Assembly (NCBI GenBank): GCA_947643145.1
Contig: CANRVD010000019.1
Location: 1 to 43,594, forward strand
Length of the DNA: 43,594 bases
Origin: an uncultured bacterium
GTDB lineage: Bacteria > Bacillota > Clostridia > Lachnospirales > Lachnospiraceae
Reading direction: 5' to 3'
Position 1 is the stretch's first letter, and each line of letters begins with the position of its first letter. The notes beneath the pieces are model-generated. The model worked only from the letters and a program-made list of their open reading frames with translations, did not search any database and was not told the DNA's origin. Below, piece by piece: positions 23,789-33,004 of this stretch. Both the position numbers and the translations under genes were made by a program.

Positions 23789-25870
23789 ATGAGAAAAATT
23801 TGCCCAGTTTCAAAGATAATCGCCGGAACATTATTAAGTGCCAGCCTGCTTTTATGCAGTCTGCCTGCTTTTCCATCCGCAGCGGCCCAAACCGATGACA
23901 GCCTGTCTTCTTTTTCCGCGCTTCACCGTGTATATGATACCGAAGACGGTGAATTAGTACATTACCACTATGAAGATGCAGAGGGAAACCATATTGAACT
24001 TTCAGACACAGATGGCGCAAATTCCAATAACAGCTCCCTTCAACTGAAAAAGGCTGCCAATCTTCCGTCTTCCTATGATTTAAGATTAGAAAACAGAATT
24101 ACATCAATTAAAGACCAGGGGATAACCGGAAGCTGCTGGTCCTTTGCCGCCATAAAATCTATGGAATCAAACCTGATAAGCAAAGGTACACAAAACACCA
24201 ATACTCTTGATTTGTCAGAAAGTCATCTGGCATGGTATACCTATCATCCTTCCGGAAACTCAACAGATCCTTTATATGATGAAGGAATCATCTTTACAAG
24301 ATTTCTGACTTCTGATAATAAACCGTTCAATGAAGGCGGCAATGCCCTGTTTGCTGCTTTTACACTGGCTCGGTGGACCGGGGCTGTCTCAGAAAGCGTT
24401 GCTCCTTTCACCGCCGATACGAACGCAGACCTCTATCAGATGATTGCCAAAATGACAGAACAAAGTGAATCTCTGCGTTACCAGAATGAATATCTGCTGA
24501 CGGATGCCATCTGCTATGATAATGCAGACCAGAGTCAGATTAAAGAAGCAATTATAGAAAATGGCGCAATCGATGTATCTTATTACCACGAAAATTTATT
24601 CTTTGATACAGAAAACAGTTCGTATTACCAGACATATGTCAAAAAGAAAGATGCTGCTGCCAGAGCAAATCACAGCGTCAGCATTATAGGCTGGGACGAC
24701 AATTATCCAAAGGAAAATTTCGGTACTTACAAACCGGATTCAGATGGTGCCTGGCTAATTGCCAACAGCTATGGCGACAGCTTTGCAAATAACGGATATT
24801 CCTGGATTTCCTACGAAGAACCAACTCTTGTGGAATTTTACAGCTTTCAGGCAGTTCCAGCAGATACCTACGACAACAATTACCAGTATGATGCCTACGG
24901 TTATGGAAATCCTGTTATAAACGCGTCTGCTGATACCACAAAAGCTGCCAATATTTTTACGGCTAATAAAAACTATAACCAGATACTTTCTGCTGTCAGC
25001 ACTTATACAATATCTGATAACCAGCCATATACCATCCAAATCTACCGCGGTGTTACCGCAGGAAAACCGACCAGCGGGACACTTGCCGCTACGATAGCAG
25101 GAACGGCTGAATTTCAGGGATACCATACCATCCCATTAGAAAAGGAAATTTTGCTTAAGGCAGGAGAACGTTTTTCCGTTGTAATTTCTTACGACCATAC
25201 AACTAAGGACAACGGCTATGTCCCACTGGAAGGCGTCAGTGAACGCGACCTTTCCTGCCGCATTACATATACCTCAAATGCAGGTGAAAGCTTTCTTTAT
25301 AACAATACCAGCAATACCTGGATTGACACCAACCGCAACCAAGCGAATGGTATTGCAAATAACGTCTGTATTAAAGCATTTACAAAGAATACAGAGAGCC
25401 TCCTCCTATCTGCTTCCCAAGTGACATTGGGCAAAGGAGAACAATATACATTATCAGCCACAGTCAGAAAAGCTGCTAATACAACCGTTTCTTATAAGAG
25501 CAGCAATCCCTCTGTGGCAACGGTAAACAGCTCCGGGAAAATCACAGCAAAAACCAAGGGCAATGTAAAAATCACCGCAACTCTTCCTTCCGGCACTTCG
25601 AACAGCGTAACTGTCAAAGTCAAGAGTGCCCCAGCCAAAATCACAGTTACCCCGGCCAAAAAGAAGATTTCCCGAAATCAGAGTTTTCAAATCAAAGCCA
25701 AACTTTCATCTGGAAGTGCCAGCAATAAAATTACTTACTCCTCTTCCAAACCTGCAATAGCCAAGGTTTCCTCTACTGGAAAAGTTACTGGAAAGAAAAA
25801 GGGGACAGCAACCATTACCGTAAAAACATATAATAAAAAGACTGCCAAAGTCAAAATCACTGTACTATAA
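23789..25870 (+). CDS. secreted papain-family (C1) cysteine protease with C-terminal Ig-like repeats
   Basis: A 693-aa protein. Residues 1-33 are a signal peptide (cleavage near SAAAQ). After a short pro-region comes a C1 peptidase domain with Q110 and nucleophile C116 (KDQGITGSCWSFAA), H295 (ANHSVSIIGWDD) and N326 (LIANSYGDSFANNGYSW). Next is a ~150-residue beta-rich domain typical of bacterial C1 proteases of gut Clostridia (lectin-like). Two bacterial Ig-like (Big_2) domains end it at about 535-610 and 615-693 (VSYKSSNPSVATVNSSGKITAK, TYSSSKPAIAKVSSTGKVTGKK). There is no sortase motif, so the Ig-like domains may bind the wall or matrix. It is a single-gene unit with a structured leader and a strong terminator. 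Confidence 0.9.
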   Translation: MRKICPVSKIIAGTLLSASLLLCSLPAFPSAAAQTDDSLSSFSALHRVYDTEDGELVHYHYEDAEGNHIELSDTDGANSNNSSLQLKKAANLPSSYDLRLENRITSIKDQGITGSCWSFAAIKSMESNLISKGTQNTNTLDLSESHLAWYTYHPSGNSTDPLYDEGIIFTRFLTSDNKPFNEGGNALFAAFTLARWTGAVSESVAPFTADTNADLYQMIAKMTEQSESLRYQNEYLLTDAICYDNADQSQIKEAIIENGAIDVSYYHENLFFDTENSSYYQTYVKKKDAAARANHSVSIIGWDDNYPKENFGTYKPDSDGAWLIANSYGDSFANNGYSWISYEEPTLVEFYSFQAVPADTYDNNYQYDAYGYGNPVINASADTTKAANIFTANKNYNQILSAVSTYTISDNQPYTIQIYRGVTAGKPTSGTLAATIAGTAEFQGYHTIPLEKEILLKAGERFSVVISYDHTTKDNGYVPLEGVSERDLSCRITYTSNAGESFLYNNTSNTWIDTNRNQANGIANNVCIKAFTKNTESLLLSASQVTLGKGEQYTLSATVRKAANTTVSYKSSNPSVATVNSSGKITAKTKGNVKITATLPSGTSNSVTVKVKSAPAKITVTPAKKKISRNQSFQIKAKLSSGSASNKITYSSSKPAIAKVSSTGKVTGKKKGTATITVKTYNKKTAKVKITVL

Positions 25871-25919
25871 AAAAGTTCCCTGATATCTTAGTATGTTTCT
25901 AAGATATTAGGGAACTTTT
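25871..25919. terminator. bidirectional terminator after the protease gene
   Basis: A 20-bp stem (25871-25890 against 25900-25919, one G-T) with a 9-base loop, A-run on the left and T-run on the right. It serves both convergent genes and overlaps the stop codon of the exonuclease gene. Confidence 0.85.
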
Positions 25920-26583
25920 ATTTGTTTGAAAACTCCGGCAAAGAGGCAAAAAATTCCGGGCACATATCTAATAAAGTATTTTCCCGTTTTTCCTGACGGA
26001 ACAAATCCAAAACCGGTCTCATAACACGTTCAAATTCTTCCTTATTTTTCGAGAGACGTAATATTTCTGCCGTATTAACAGCATCCGCTAAAGCCGTATG
26101 CGCTGCTCCGGTAAATTCATAATCCGCAGAAGCAACCGCCTGCTTCAGCTTTATTTTCTTCTCAATTCCCAAAAGCCGACTGTACTCCTCTTGAAAATCA
26201 TTCCAGTTTCTTTCCATTTTCTGGATGATTTTTCCTTTATATTCTTTAAACACCGCTTCCATCTGAAACTGCCGTAAATCAGACATACTCCATGAATAAT
26301 ACTGTGTCTTTGCTTTTCCAATCCATACTGTAAAATCGTCCATCGCCTCTGCAAATCCCGGCGCTCCTACCAGCTTTTTATCTGTAATGCCTGTCAGCTC
26401 AATGATTCTCTCATCCATACTTCCAAATTCAGGCAGCACATAGGTCTGATAGGTATCTAATACTTCAAACTGTTCATTCATTTTAACAGCGCCTATCTCT
26501 ATCAGCTCACTGGACAGCTTATTCTCACCATGGTATTGCCTTTCTATTTTATTCATCTCTAAATCAATTACAATATGATTCAC
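25918..26583 (-). CDS. DnaQ-like (DEDD) 3'-5' exonuclease domain protein, KapD-like
   Basis: A 221-aa protein with exonuclease motif I HIVIDLEMN, motif II near GITDKKLVGAPGF and YSWSMSDLRQF, and motif III TGAAHTALADAVNTAEI. The acidic residues (D-x-E, D, H...D) are present, so catalysis is likely. The architecture resembles KapD of Bacillus (inhibitor of the KinA pathway) and RNase T-like enzymes, but whether it acts on RNA, DNA or in sporulation control is not decided. The preferred start is GTG 26583, with GGAGG nine bases upstream; a TTG seven codons earlier is possible. Confidence 0.82.
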   Translation of the reverse strand: MNHIVIDLEMNKIERQYHGENKLSSELIEIGAVKMNEQFEVLDTYQTYVLPEFGSMDERIIELTGITDKKLVGAPGFAEAMDDFTVWIGKAKTQYYSWSMSDLRQFQMEAVFKEYKGKIIQKMERNWNDFQEEYSRLLGIEKKIKLKQAVASADYEFTGAAHTALADAVNTAEILRLSKNKEEFERVMRPVLDLFRQEKRENTLLDMCPEFFASLPEFSNK

Positions 26584-26778
26584 ACAAACACTTCCCTCCA
26601 CCAACTCGTGACTTTGTCATTACTATTCACACATTCTATCACAAAACTGCTTTCTTTGCACACTTTTATATCTTTCGCTACATTGTTAAATTTAATCACG
26701 AAATCACGCAAAAAGCCTTATTATCTACGACAAACTGGATAAGAAATGTATGAAGCGTCAGCGAAATCAGTTAAAAAA

Positions 26779-26807
26779 TTGACGAAATCATCCAAAAATG
26801 TTAAAAT
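26779..26807 (+). promoter_or_regulatory. promoter of veg
   Basis: TTGACG, a 17-base spacer and TAAAAT with an extended TG (TGTTAAAAT), about 43 bases before the ATG. This is among the best sigma-A matches in the window, as expected for a highly expressed veg gene. Confidence 0.7.
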
Positions 26808-26849
26808 AGTACAGTAGCCGTTTTATTATCAGAAAGGCATAGGTGAAAT

Positions 26850-27089
26850 ATGAGTCATTCAGATATTAATAAAGTAAAATCATCCGTAAATAAAAATATC
26901 GGCAGCAAAGTCAAAATCCGCGCAAACCGTGGCAGGCACAAAATTGATGTTGCTGAAGGTATCATCTGTGAGACTTATCCAAGTATCTTTCTCGTTGAAG
27001 TCATTAATGAAATCGATGATACTACCCAAAAAATTTCTTTTAGTTATACTGATGTACTAACAAAAGATGTTCAGATGCAGTTAATCTAG
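26850..27089 (+). CDS. veg: Veg family protein
   Basis: A 79-aa protein matching Veg of Bacillus over its full length: KVRANRGR-like KVKIRANRGRHKI, then GIICETYPSIFLVEV and ISFSYTDVLTKDVQ. Veg is small, abundant and conserved in Firmicutes. In B. subtilis it is reported to stimulate biofilm matrix genes, but its biochemical action is unknown. The basic RxxRGR segment suggests nucleic-acid binding. It starts at an ATG behind AGGTG and is a single-gene unit between a strong promoter and a strong terminator. Confidence 0.9.
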   Translation: MSHSDINKVKSSVNKNIGSKVKIRANRGRHKIDVAEGIICETYPSIFLVEVINEIDDTTQKISFSYTDVLTKDVQMQLI

Positions 27090-27172
27090 TACACTCCGCA
27101 GGGCAACCACCAAAATACAAAGAACTTACGTTTCTTCCAAATTTTTGTTTAAACCGTTGCCTATGCGAGAAT

Positions 27173-27206
27173 AAAGGCGTCAGATACAGCCTTATCTGAC
27201 GCCTTT
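27173..27206. terminator. terminator after veg
   Basis: A perfect 14-bp stem AAAGGCGTCAGATA / TATCTGACGCCTTT with a 6-base loop, followed by TTTT on the plus strand and A/T-rich on the other side. It also ends the convergent signalling operon. Confidence 0.85.
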
Positions 27207-28537
27207 TAAAATTTCATTGTAACTGTTGTTCCTAGTCCTTTCTTACTGCTAATCTTTAACTTTCCACCAAGTGTCTTCACATTATGGTTAATGACATCCA
27301 TTCCAACACCTCTTCCGGAATACTCATTTGCCTCATCCCTGGTGGTCATGCCACTAATCAGCAACAGATTATAAATCTCCTTCTCCGAGTATAGCTCTGG
27401 CGCTTTTTTCAGGAGTTTTTTCTTCTCTGCTGATTCTAAAACCTTCTTTGTATCTATTCCGGCACCATCATCCTTTACCGCTATTTTCAAATGGCCATTT
27501 TCTGTGCTGAAGCGAAGCTTTATCAATCCCATAGGTGATTTTCCCATACGCTCCCGTTCTTCCATATCCTCAATTCCATGGTCAACTGCATTACGGATGA
27601 TATGAATCAATGCTCCAGATATTGCCTCTCTTTTTTCGCTGTCAACAAGAGTGTTCTCTCCTTTTACCACAAGTTTTACCGGCTTCTGAAGCTTTTCAGA
27701 CATCTCATCTACCACTATTTCCATCTTTCTGGCAACCGGAACAAAATCCGTATTCACTAACTCCTTCTTTACCTCTGCCAAATCTGCCATCATCCGCTTC
27801 AAACGTTCAAACTGTTCTTTGGAAATACTTCCTTTATCATCATTTCCAAAAGAATACTCTATGTTATCAATCAGTCTGGTTAAATCCCTTGCCGAACGGC
27901 ATATCAGTTCTCTGTTTTCACTGGACAGCATATACTTCTTCCTGTTCTTCGTATCAGCAGGATTTTCTTCTGCCAGCTTCTTCGCAACAACCTCAGCCGC
28001 CTGCATCGTATCAGTACTATTACTCTTCTGGGATTCCTGCTTTAAAGCAGGCATCTCTTCATCACTGGCACTGGCGATATAAAAAACTTGCCTTCTTGGT
28101 TTAGAAATCGCCTTATGGTACTCTTCCTTCTCATCCTCTGCCATTTTTTCCGTAACAGCTGCCACAAAATCCTTAATTTCCGCTTCCAGTTCATTGACAG
28201 GATCATTTGGCATACTTCCATTCGCTAACTTATCTGTTTCCTGCTCAAAAAAGTCCAAATATGCATTAATAATCTTCTCAAAACGCTCTACATCTGTAAC
28301 CTTTTTTCCTTCCCCACGAAAACAATATAAAAGACTTTCTAAGACACTGCTTAATTCTGCTAATGCTTCATAAAGCATCATAGCAGAATCCGCTTTTAAG
28401 GTATGCACACCACGAAAAATCTCCTGTACTGCCTCCTGATTATTCCAACCATCTTCATGCCCCATTTGCAGGCCCTTTCGTATTTCACGCAGTATACCAC
28501 TGCACTCATCATAAAACATTTCTGTCATGGAATCCAC
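27206..28537 (-). CDS. CheA-like histidine kinase lacking the CheW-binding domain
   Basis: A 443-aa protein. It begins with an Hpt domain carrying the phospho-acceptor H45 in FRGVHTLKADSAMM. A linker and a CheA-type dimerisation/ATPase module follow, with the N box IIRNAVDHGIEDMEERERMG, G1 KDDGAGID and G2 GRGVGMDVI. It ends right after the kinase domain (GLGTTVTMKF), so the P5 CheW-like domain that docks CheA to chemoreceptors is absent. It should therefore act outside a receptor array. The GTG start at 28537 has GGAGG seven bases upstream. It is last in an operon after a REC-HD-GYP protein and a PAS kinase; the REC domain next door is the obvious phosphate target. Confidence 0.88.
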   Translation of the reverse strand: MDSMTEMFYDECSGILREIRKGLQMGHEDGWNNQEAVQEIFRGVHTLKADSAMMLYEALAELSSVLESLLYCFRGEGKKVTDVERFEKIINAYLDFFEQETDKLANGSMPNDPVNELEAEIKDFVAAVTEKMAEDEKEEYHKAISKPRRQVFYIASASDEEMPALKQESQKSNSTDTMQAAEVVAKKLAEENPADTKNRKKYMLSSENRELICRSARDLTRLIDNIEYSFGNDDKGSISKEQFERLKRMMADLAEVKKELVNTDFVPVARKMEIVVDEMSEKLQKPVKLVVKGENTLVDSEKREAISGALIHIIRNAVDHGIEDMEERERMGKSPMGLIKLRFSTENGHLKIAVKDDGAGIDTKKVLESAEKKKLLKKAPELYSEKEIYNLLLISGMTTRDEANEYSGRGVGMDVINHNVKTLGGKLKISSKKGLGTTVTMKF

Positions 28538-28614
28538 AACAGCACCTCCTTTTCGATGTTAACCTTAAGCTATGTTAGCGGACACAGAGCGAACAGTATC
28601 TCAGCTATACCAAA

Positions 28615-29712
28615 TCAGCCATGAATCGTAACATTATTTTCACACTTTAACTGCTTTTGTACTTTTTCAAAGATTTCCATGATAGATGGGTCAAACTGTT
28701 GGCCAGTCTCCTGACGCATAATCTCAAGACTCTCTTCCATGCTGTAGGCAGGACGGTAACAACGATTTCTATTTAAAACATCATAGCAATCCACAACCTT
28801 TACTATCCTTGCTGCCAACGGTATCTCCTCTCCAGACAGCCCATATGGATATCCACTTCCATCCCAATTTTCATGATGATAACGTGCAATATCAATAGCC
28901 ATTTTCATAAAATCATTTTTAGAACCCTGCTTATATATTTCTTCCAGATGCTTTGCCCCTATTTCGGCATGGTCTTTTAGTTCTTCCCATTCTTCCTTCG
29001 TTAAATCTCCTTCCTTAAAACGAACAGTATCACTGATAGCAATAAATCCTATATCATGAAGCTGTGCTGCCAGTTCAATCTCATCAACAAAAGATGCTGT
29101 TATCTGCTTATCAAACTTTGGTGAAAATTGCAGGCTCATAGATAACAGACGACTGTTCGTTCCCAGCATCTGAATATGGCTGCCTGGCTCATCTCCTTTT
29201 GCCTCTACTAAATTTGCCAAAGCACGAAGAATGTTTTTCTGCTCTTCTGCAACCATACGCATCTGGTCATTTACCATTTTGTACAAACGACGGTTATAAT
29301 TCTCCAATTCCTGTTGCATCTGATATATCTTTAAATGTGTCGCAAGACGTACATTTACCTCTTCCTTCTCAAAAGGCTTTGATATGTAATCCACTGCCCC
29401 AAGGCGAAATCCCTTTATCCTGTCTTCCATTGCATCCAGCGCCGAAATAAAAATAACAGGAATATCTCTTGTCTTAACATCACTTTTTAACATGGTGCAA
29501 TACTCAAAACCTGTAATGTCTGGCATAGAAATATCCAGCAAAATAAGATTTGGCAATTTTTTCTCAACTGCTTCCTGCGCCTTTTTTACACTAATAACCG
29601 GATGTGGTATATATCCCAAATCCTTAATCATATCTGATAAAATCATAAGATTGGCAGGCACATCATCTACAATCAATATATTCGCCCGTTCCATTCCTAC
29701 TGTTTTGCTCAT
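28615..29712 (-). CDS. response regulator with HD-GYP domain (putative c-di-GMP phosphodiesterase)
   Basis: A 365-aa protein. The N-terminal receiver has the acidic pair in ILIVDDVP, phospho-acceptor D60 in LILLDISMPD, and Lys in YISKPFEKEEV. A coiled linker (~130-175) leads to an HD-GYP domain: AAQLHDIGFIAISD, HAEIGAKHLEEI, ARYHHENWDGSGYPYGL and AARIVKVVDCYDVL. The GYP motif and metal-binding His/Asp are intact, so it should cleave c-di-GMP under phosphorylation control. One family Lys after HDIG is replaced by Phe. It lies between two histidine kinase genes in one operon, so its input may combine both. Confidence 0.88.
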   Translation of the reverse strand: MSKTVGMERANILIVDDVPANLMILSDMIKDLGYIPHPVISVKKAQEAVEKKLPNLILLDISMPDITGFEYCTMLKSDVKTRDIPVIFISALDAMEDRIKGFRLGAVDYISKPFEKEEVNVRLATHLKIYQMQQELENYNRRLYKMVNDQMRMVAEEQKNILRALANLVEAKGDEPGSHIQMLGTNSRLLSMSLQFSPKFDKQITASFVDEIELAAQLHDIGFIAISDTVRFKEGDLTKEEWEELKDHAEIGAKHLEEIYKQGSKNDFMKMAIDIARYHHENWDGSGYPYGLSGEEIPLAARIVKVVDCYDVLNRNRCYRPAYSMEESLEIMRQETGQQFDPSIMEIFEKVQKQLKCENNVTIHG

Positions 29713-29750
29713 TCCATCACCACCTTAATTTCCGCATCGCACAAAGACCT

Positions 29751-31217
29751 TTAAAGCGTCTGTTTCCACTCCGTAATTGCCTCATTCAAAACATTATATT
29801 CTTTGATTGAAGTTTCGTGATCTCCTTTGCGAAGTGTCATCTGTAACCGAAATGCCTTACGTTTCAGGTTCATTGCATCATCCATTACAAGTTGCTTGAG
29901 GTTTTCTGCAAAATTATTTGCTCTCTCCCAGTTTTCCATTTCAATACAGAGCACTAACTTCTCCATATTAGCTTCAATTTCCCTGACATTTTCTTCCGAA
30001 CCCAGACGGAAAATCTCACCAACATCCTCCTGCTCCTGTTCTGTAGCGGTTCCCATGTTGAAAGAAAATGTTTCAGCAGCCGTTTCCTGCTGTTCTTCCT
30101 GCTGCTGTACCTTTTTAAATTTTACAGAAAAAGAGAACGTACTTCCCTTTCCCTTTTCACTTTCCACTTTGATATCTCCGCCCATCATCTGTACCAGGCT
30201 CTTGGTAATACTAAGCCCCAACCCTGTACCTCCAAATCTTCTTGTAATGGAAGCATCAACCTGCGAAAAACTTTTGAACAGTTTATCTCTCTCTTCATCG
30301 GAAATACCGATTCCCGAATCTATAACCATAAAGAATAACTCTAATTCATTATGTAAATCCATGCTCAGGGTAACGTTAATAATAATCTGTCCTACCGTAG
30401 TAAATTTAATTGCATTTGATAAGAGATTATTAAGAACCTGCGTCAAACGAAGCTCATCTCCTATCATCCTTTCCGGAATATCTTCAGAGACATTACATAC
30501 CAGCTTTAATCCTTTTGATTCTACAACAGGCTGATTTGTCCGAACCAGTGTATCCATCATCTTATAAAAGCTGAACTCCCTTTCCTCAATCGTAAATTTA
30601 TTTGCTTTCAGTTTTGAGAAATCCAGAATATTATTAATAATCTTAATCATATTCTTACAACAATGGTCAATCAGTTCCACCGTCTCTCTCTGGGATGCTG
30701 TCAGTTCTGTGTCCATCAGCGTCTGTGCCAGTCCCATAACACCATTTACCGGGGTACGGAGTTCGTGGGTCACGTTTGCAACCATCTCATCTCTTTCCTT
30801 GTTAACAACTTCCATTTTTTCTTCAGCATATGCCAGCTTTTTCTCAGCATCCACCTTCTGCACAATGCTAAATGCACGGCATACACCATATTTCCCTGTC
30901 TCCTCCGACAACATAGCCACACGGACTTCTACCGGAAAACAGGTTTGGTTTTTTCGGTATATCGTTGTTTCAAAACGTTGCTCAAACATACCATCTTTAA
31001 AAATCAGACGGTCATCATAAACCTTAACGCAGGTGCGGAAAATATCCTGCAGCCAAATCTCTTCATCCGGCTCAAAACCAAGCTGTTCATACGCACTGGC
31101 ATTACATTCCTGTACCAGTCCAGAATCGGAAAAATAGAATATCATATCCCTGGTTCCTTCAAAAAGGAACTCATAACGTTTCCATTCCTGTATTCCTTCC
31201 GTTATATTTTGTGACAT
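29751..31217 (-). CDS. soluble PAS-domain hybrid-like histidine kinase
   Basis: A 488-aa cytoplasmic kinase without membrane helices. A PAS domain is at ~10-120 (MIFYFSDSGLVQECNASAYEQLGF), then a coiled coil and a HisKA domain with H151 (NVTHELRTPVNGVMG). The HATPase follows (NLLSNAIKFT, VIDSGIGISDEERDKLF, GGTGLGLSITKSLV). The last ~90 residues form an Hpt-like helical bundle in which the usual phospho-accepting His is replaced (AENLKQL where AHxLKG is expected). It therefore looks like a dead phosphotransfer domain or a docking module. It is the first gene of the three-gene signalling operon, with ATG 31217 behind GAGGAGAGG. The signal sensed is unknown. Confidence 0.87.
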   Translation of the reverse strand: MSQNITEGIQEWKRYEFLFEGTRDMIFYFSDSGLVQECNASAYEQLGFEPDEEIWLQDIFRTCVKVYDDRLIFKDGMFEQRFETTIYRKNQTCFPVEVRVAMLSEETGKYGVCRAFSIVQKVDAEKKLAYAEEKMEVVNKERDEMVANVTHELRTPVNGVMGLAQTLMDTELTASQRETVELIDHCCKNMIKIINNILDFSKLKANKFTIEEREFSFYKMMDTLVRTNQPVVESKGLKLVCNVSEDIPERMIGDELRLTQVLNNLLSNAIKFTTVGQIIINVTLSMDLHNELELFFMVIDSGIGISDEERDKLFKSFSQVDASITRRFGGTGLGLSITKSLVQMMGGDIKVESEKGKGSTFSFSVKFKKVQQQEEQQETAAETFSFNMGTATEQEQEDVGEIFRLGSEENVREIEANMEKLVLCIEMENWERANNFAENLKQLVMDDAMNLKRKAFRLQMTLRKGDHETSIKEYNVLNEAITEWKQTL

Positions 31218-31261
31218 AGCATTACCTCTCCTCTGATTACAAACTCAGACCCACAGCCAGA

Positions 31262-31768
31262 CTATGCCTGGGCACCGCAGCACCTTTTGTACTTTTTGCC
31301 ACTACCACATGGACACGGGTCATTACGTCCAATCTTCTTTTCCTTTACAATCGTACCGGACTTTTTCTGCTCGCGGTACAGCTCTTTTCTTCTTTCTTCT
31401 GGTAAAAGAGTATCCCATGCCGGAAGCTCATAAAGCCATTCTGCCTTAGCTTCCACCATATTATAATATAATTTTTCCAAATCAAAATCCAAAGAGACTA
31501 CTGTGTCCTCTGTCATCTCCTCAATTGGGTTTGGCTGCTTTAAGCTGTCATTAATTCCATCTAAAAAGCCGACCATATATTTTAATTCCATACCAAACTT
31601 CTCAGAAAGTTCTTTTACTGTACCAGTTACAATATTAGAAGGATTAGCCAGTAATTCTTCATAAACCGCCTTCTCTTCCTTAAAATATTTATCCCAAATC
31701 GCCTTTCCTGCCGGCGAATTTATATCTACCCCGTATGCGTATTCTCTCCAATCCTGTAATAATCCCAT
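31262..31768 (-). CDS. SEC-C motif protein
   Basis: A 168-aa protein whose C-terminus is a zinc-binding SEC-C motif ([19 protein letters not shown]), the same metal-binding tail as in SecA. The first ~140 residues are acidic and helical with no assigned function ([36 protein letters not shown]). Stand-alone SEC-C proteins of this size are common in Clostridia, and some are proposed to work with SecA or ribosomes. ATG 31768 follows AGAGAGG. Confidence 0.82.
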   Translation of the reverse strand: MGLLQDWREYAYGVDINSPAGKAIWDKYFKEEKAVYEELLANPSNIVTGTVKELSEKFGMELKYMVGFLDGINDSLKQPNPIEEMTEDTVVSLDFDLEKLYYNMVEAKAEWLYELPAWDTLLPEERRKELYREQKKSGTIVKEKKIGRNDPCPCGSGKKYKRCCGAQA

Positions 31769-31911
31769 TTCCTTAACCTCTCTTTACTTTTTCTTTGTAA
31801 ATTCCCATCCTATTTATGGAACATCTCGCATAGAAATGCCTTACAAACAAATTCATATCAATTATATCATCCAACCTGTTAATAGTCAATTTCTGTCCAA
31901 CAAAGTTTTCC

Positions 31912-32604
31912 TTAAAATAAAGCTGCAAATATTGGTGCCAGAAAAACCGTAATCAGTCCTGAGACAGCAATACTTAATCCGCTCATAGCCCCTTCTACTT
32001 CGCCCATCTCAATCGCTCTTGCTGTTCCTACAGCATGGGCTGAAGAGCCAATCGCAATCCCCTTGGCCACTGCATCGTTTATATGAAAGATTCTACATAT
32101 AAAATCAGCCATAATATTTCCCAAAACACCGGTAATGATAATAACTGCAACCGTTATTGTAACAATTCCGCCAAGCTCTTCCGAAACTCCAATTCCAATC
32201 GCCGTAGTAATCGACTTAGGAAGCAGTGTTACATATTCCTTGTGGCTGAGTTTCAGGATAACCGACATCGCCAGTACACAAACCATACTTGTCAGCGCTC
32301 CTGACAAAATACCTGCTAAAACTGCCCAGACATTGCGCTTTAATGCCTCAAAATGCTCGTATAACGGTACTGCAAGGCAGACCGTTGCCGGAGTCAGAAA
32401 ATAACTTAAATACTTTGCCCCTGCATTATACGTCTCATAATCAATATCCAATACAAGCAATATAATAATTACAAAAAGAATCGCTATTAGAAGCGGATTA
32501 AAAAGAGCCGACTTAAATTTTTTCTTTAAAAAGATTCCCAATTCATATCCAAGAAGGCTAAGCACTACCCCAAAAAACAAAGAATCCTGCAATAATTTAT
32601 CCAT
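31912..32604 (-). CDS. lrgB: LrgB/CidB family membrane protein
   Basis: A 230-aa protein with about seven helices, the second half of the LrgAB pair. Motifs include YFLTPATVCLAVPLYEHF, LLPKSITTAIGIGVSEELGG and AIGSSAHAVGTARAIEMGEVEGAMSGLSIAVSGL. LrgAB is known as a holin-like system that modulates murein hydrolase export and, in other bacteria, pyruvate or glycolate transport. The ATG at 32604 behind GGAGGCACAGGGGAA is the real start; the open frame upstream overlaps lrgA. The two genes are 14 bases apart. Confidence 0.9.
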   Translation of the reverse strand: MDKLLQDSLFFGVVLSLLGYELGIFLKKKFKSALFNPLLIAILFVIIILLVLDIDYETYNAGAKYLSYFLTPATVCLAVPLYEHFEALKRNVWAVLAGILSGALTSMVCVLAMSVILKLSHKEYVTLLPKSITTAIGIGVSEELGGIVTITVAVIIITGVLGNIMADFICRIFHINDAVAKGIAIGSSAHAVGTARAIEMGEVEGAMSGLSIAVSGLITVFLAPIFAALF

Positions 32605-32618
32605 TTCCCCTGTGCCTC

Positions 32619-32978
32619 CTATTTCGCCTTTCCTTTTTTCCTGCAAATCACAAACTGCGTTACCCTTCCCGACACTACCATTACTACGATTGTTGAAACT
32701 ACTACAATAACAGCAATCTGTAATAAAACAGGACGGAGTACACCCCATGCATTTAAAAGTCCTGCTCCTGCGGGAATAAATAAAAGCGGCATGATTTCAA
32801 CAAGATATTTTGCTGTTTCTTTTACTGCTTCCAGCTTTAAAAGTCCTGTTTCCAGACATAAAAACATAATAACCAAACCATATATGCTGGCCGGTACCGG
32901 AAAAGGAAGAAAACTTTTTAACAATTCACCTGCAAAAGATATGAAAAGGATGATAAATAACTGTCTGATATATTTCAT
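32619..32978 (-). CDS. lrgA: LrgA/CidA family holin-like protein
   Basis: A 119-aa protein with four helices, matching LrgA in length and pattern: IRQLFIILFISFAGELLKSFLP, PVPASIYGLVIMFLCLETGLLK and MPLLFIPAGAGLLN. The C-terminus is basic. It is the first gene of lrgAB, starting at ATG 32978 behind AGAGGG. No LytSR two-component genes lie next to it, so its control is not evident here. Confidence 0.9.
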   Translation of the reverse strand: MKYIRQLFIILFISFAGELLKSFLPFPVPASIYGLVIMFLCLETGLLKLEAVKETAKYLVEIMPLLFIPAGAGLLNAWGVLRPVLLQIAVIVVVSTIVVMVVSGRVTQFVICRKKGKAK

Positions 32979-33004
32979 CTAAACACCCTCTTTCTACACG
33001 ATTG

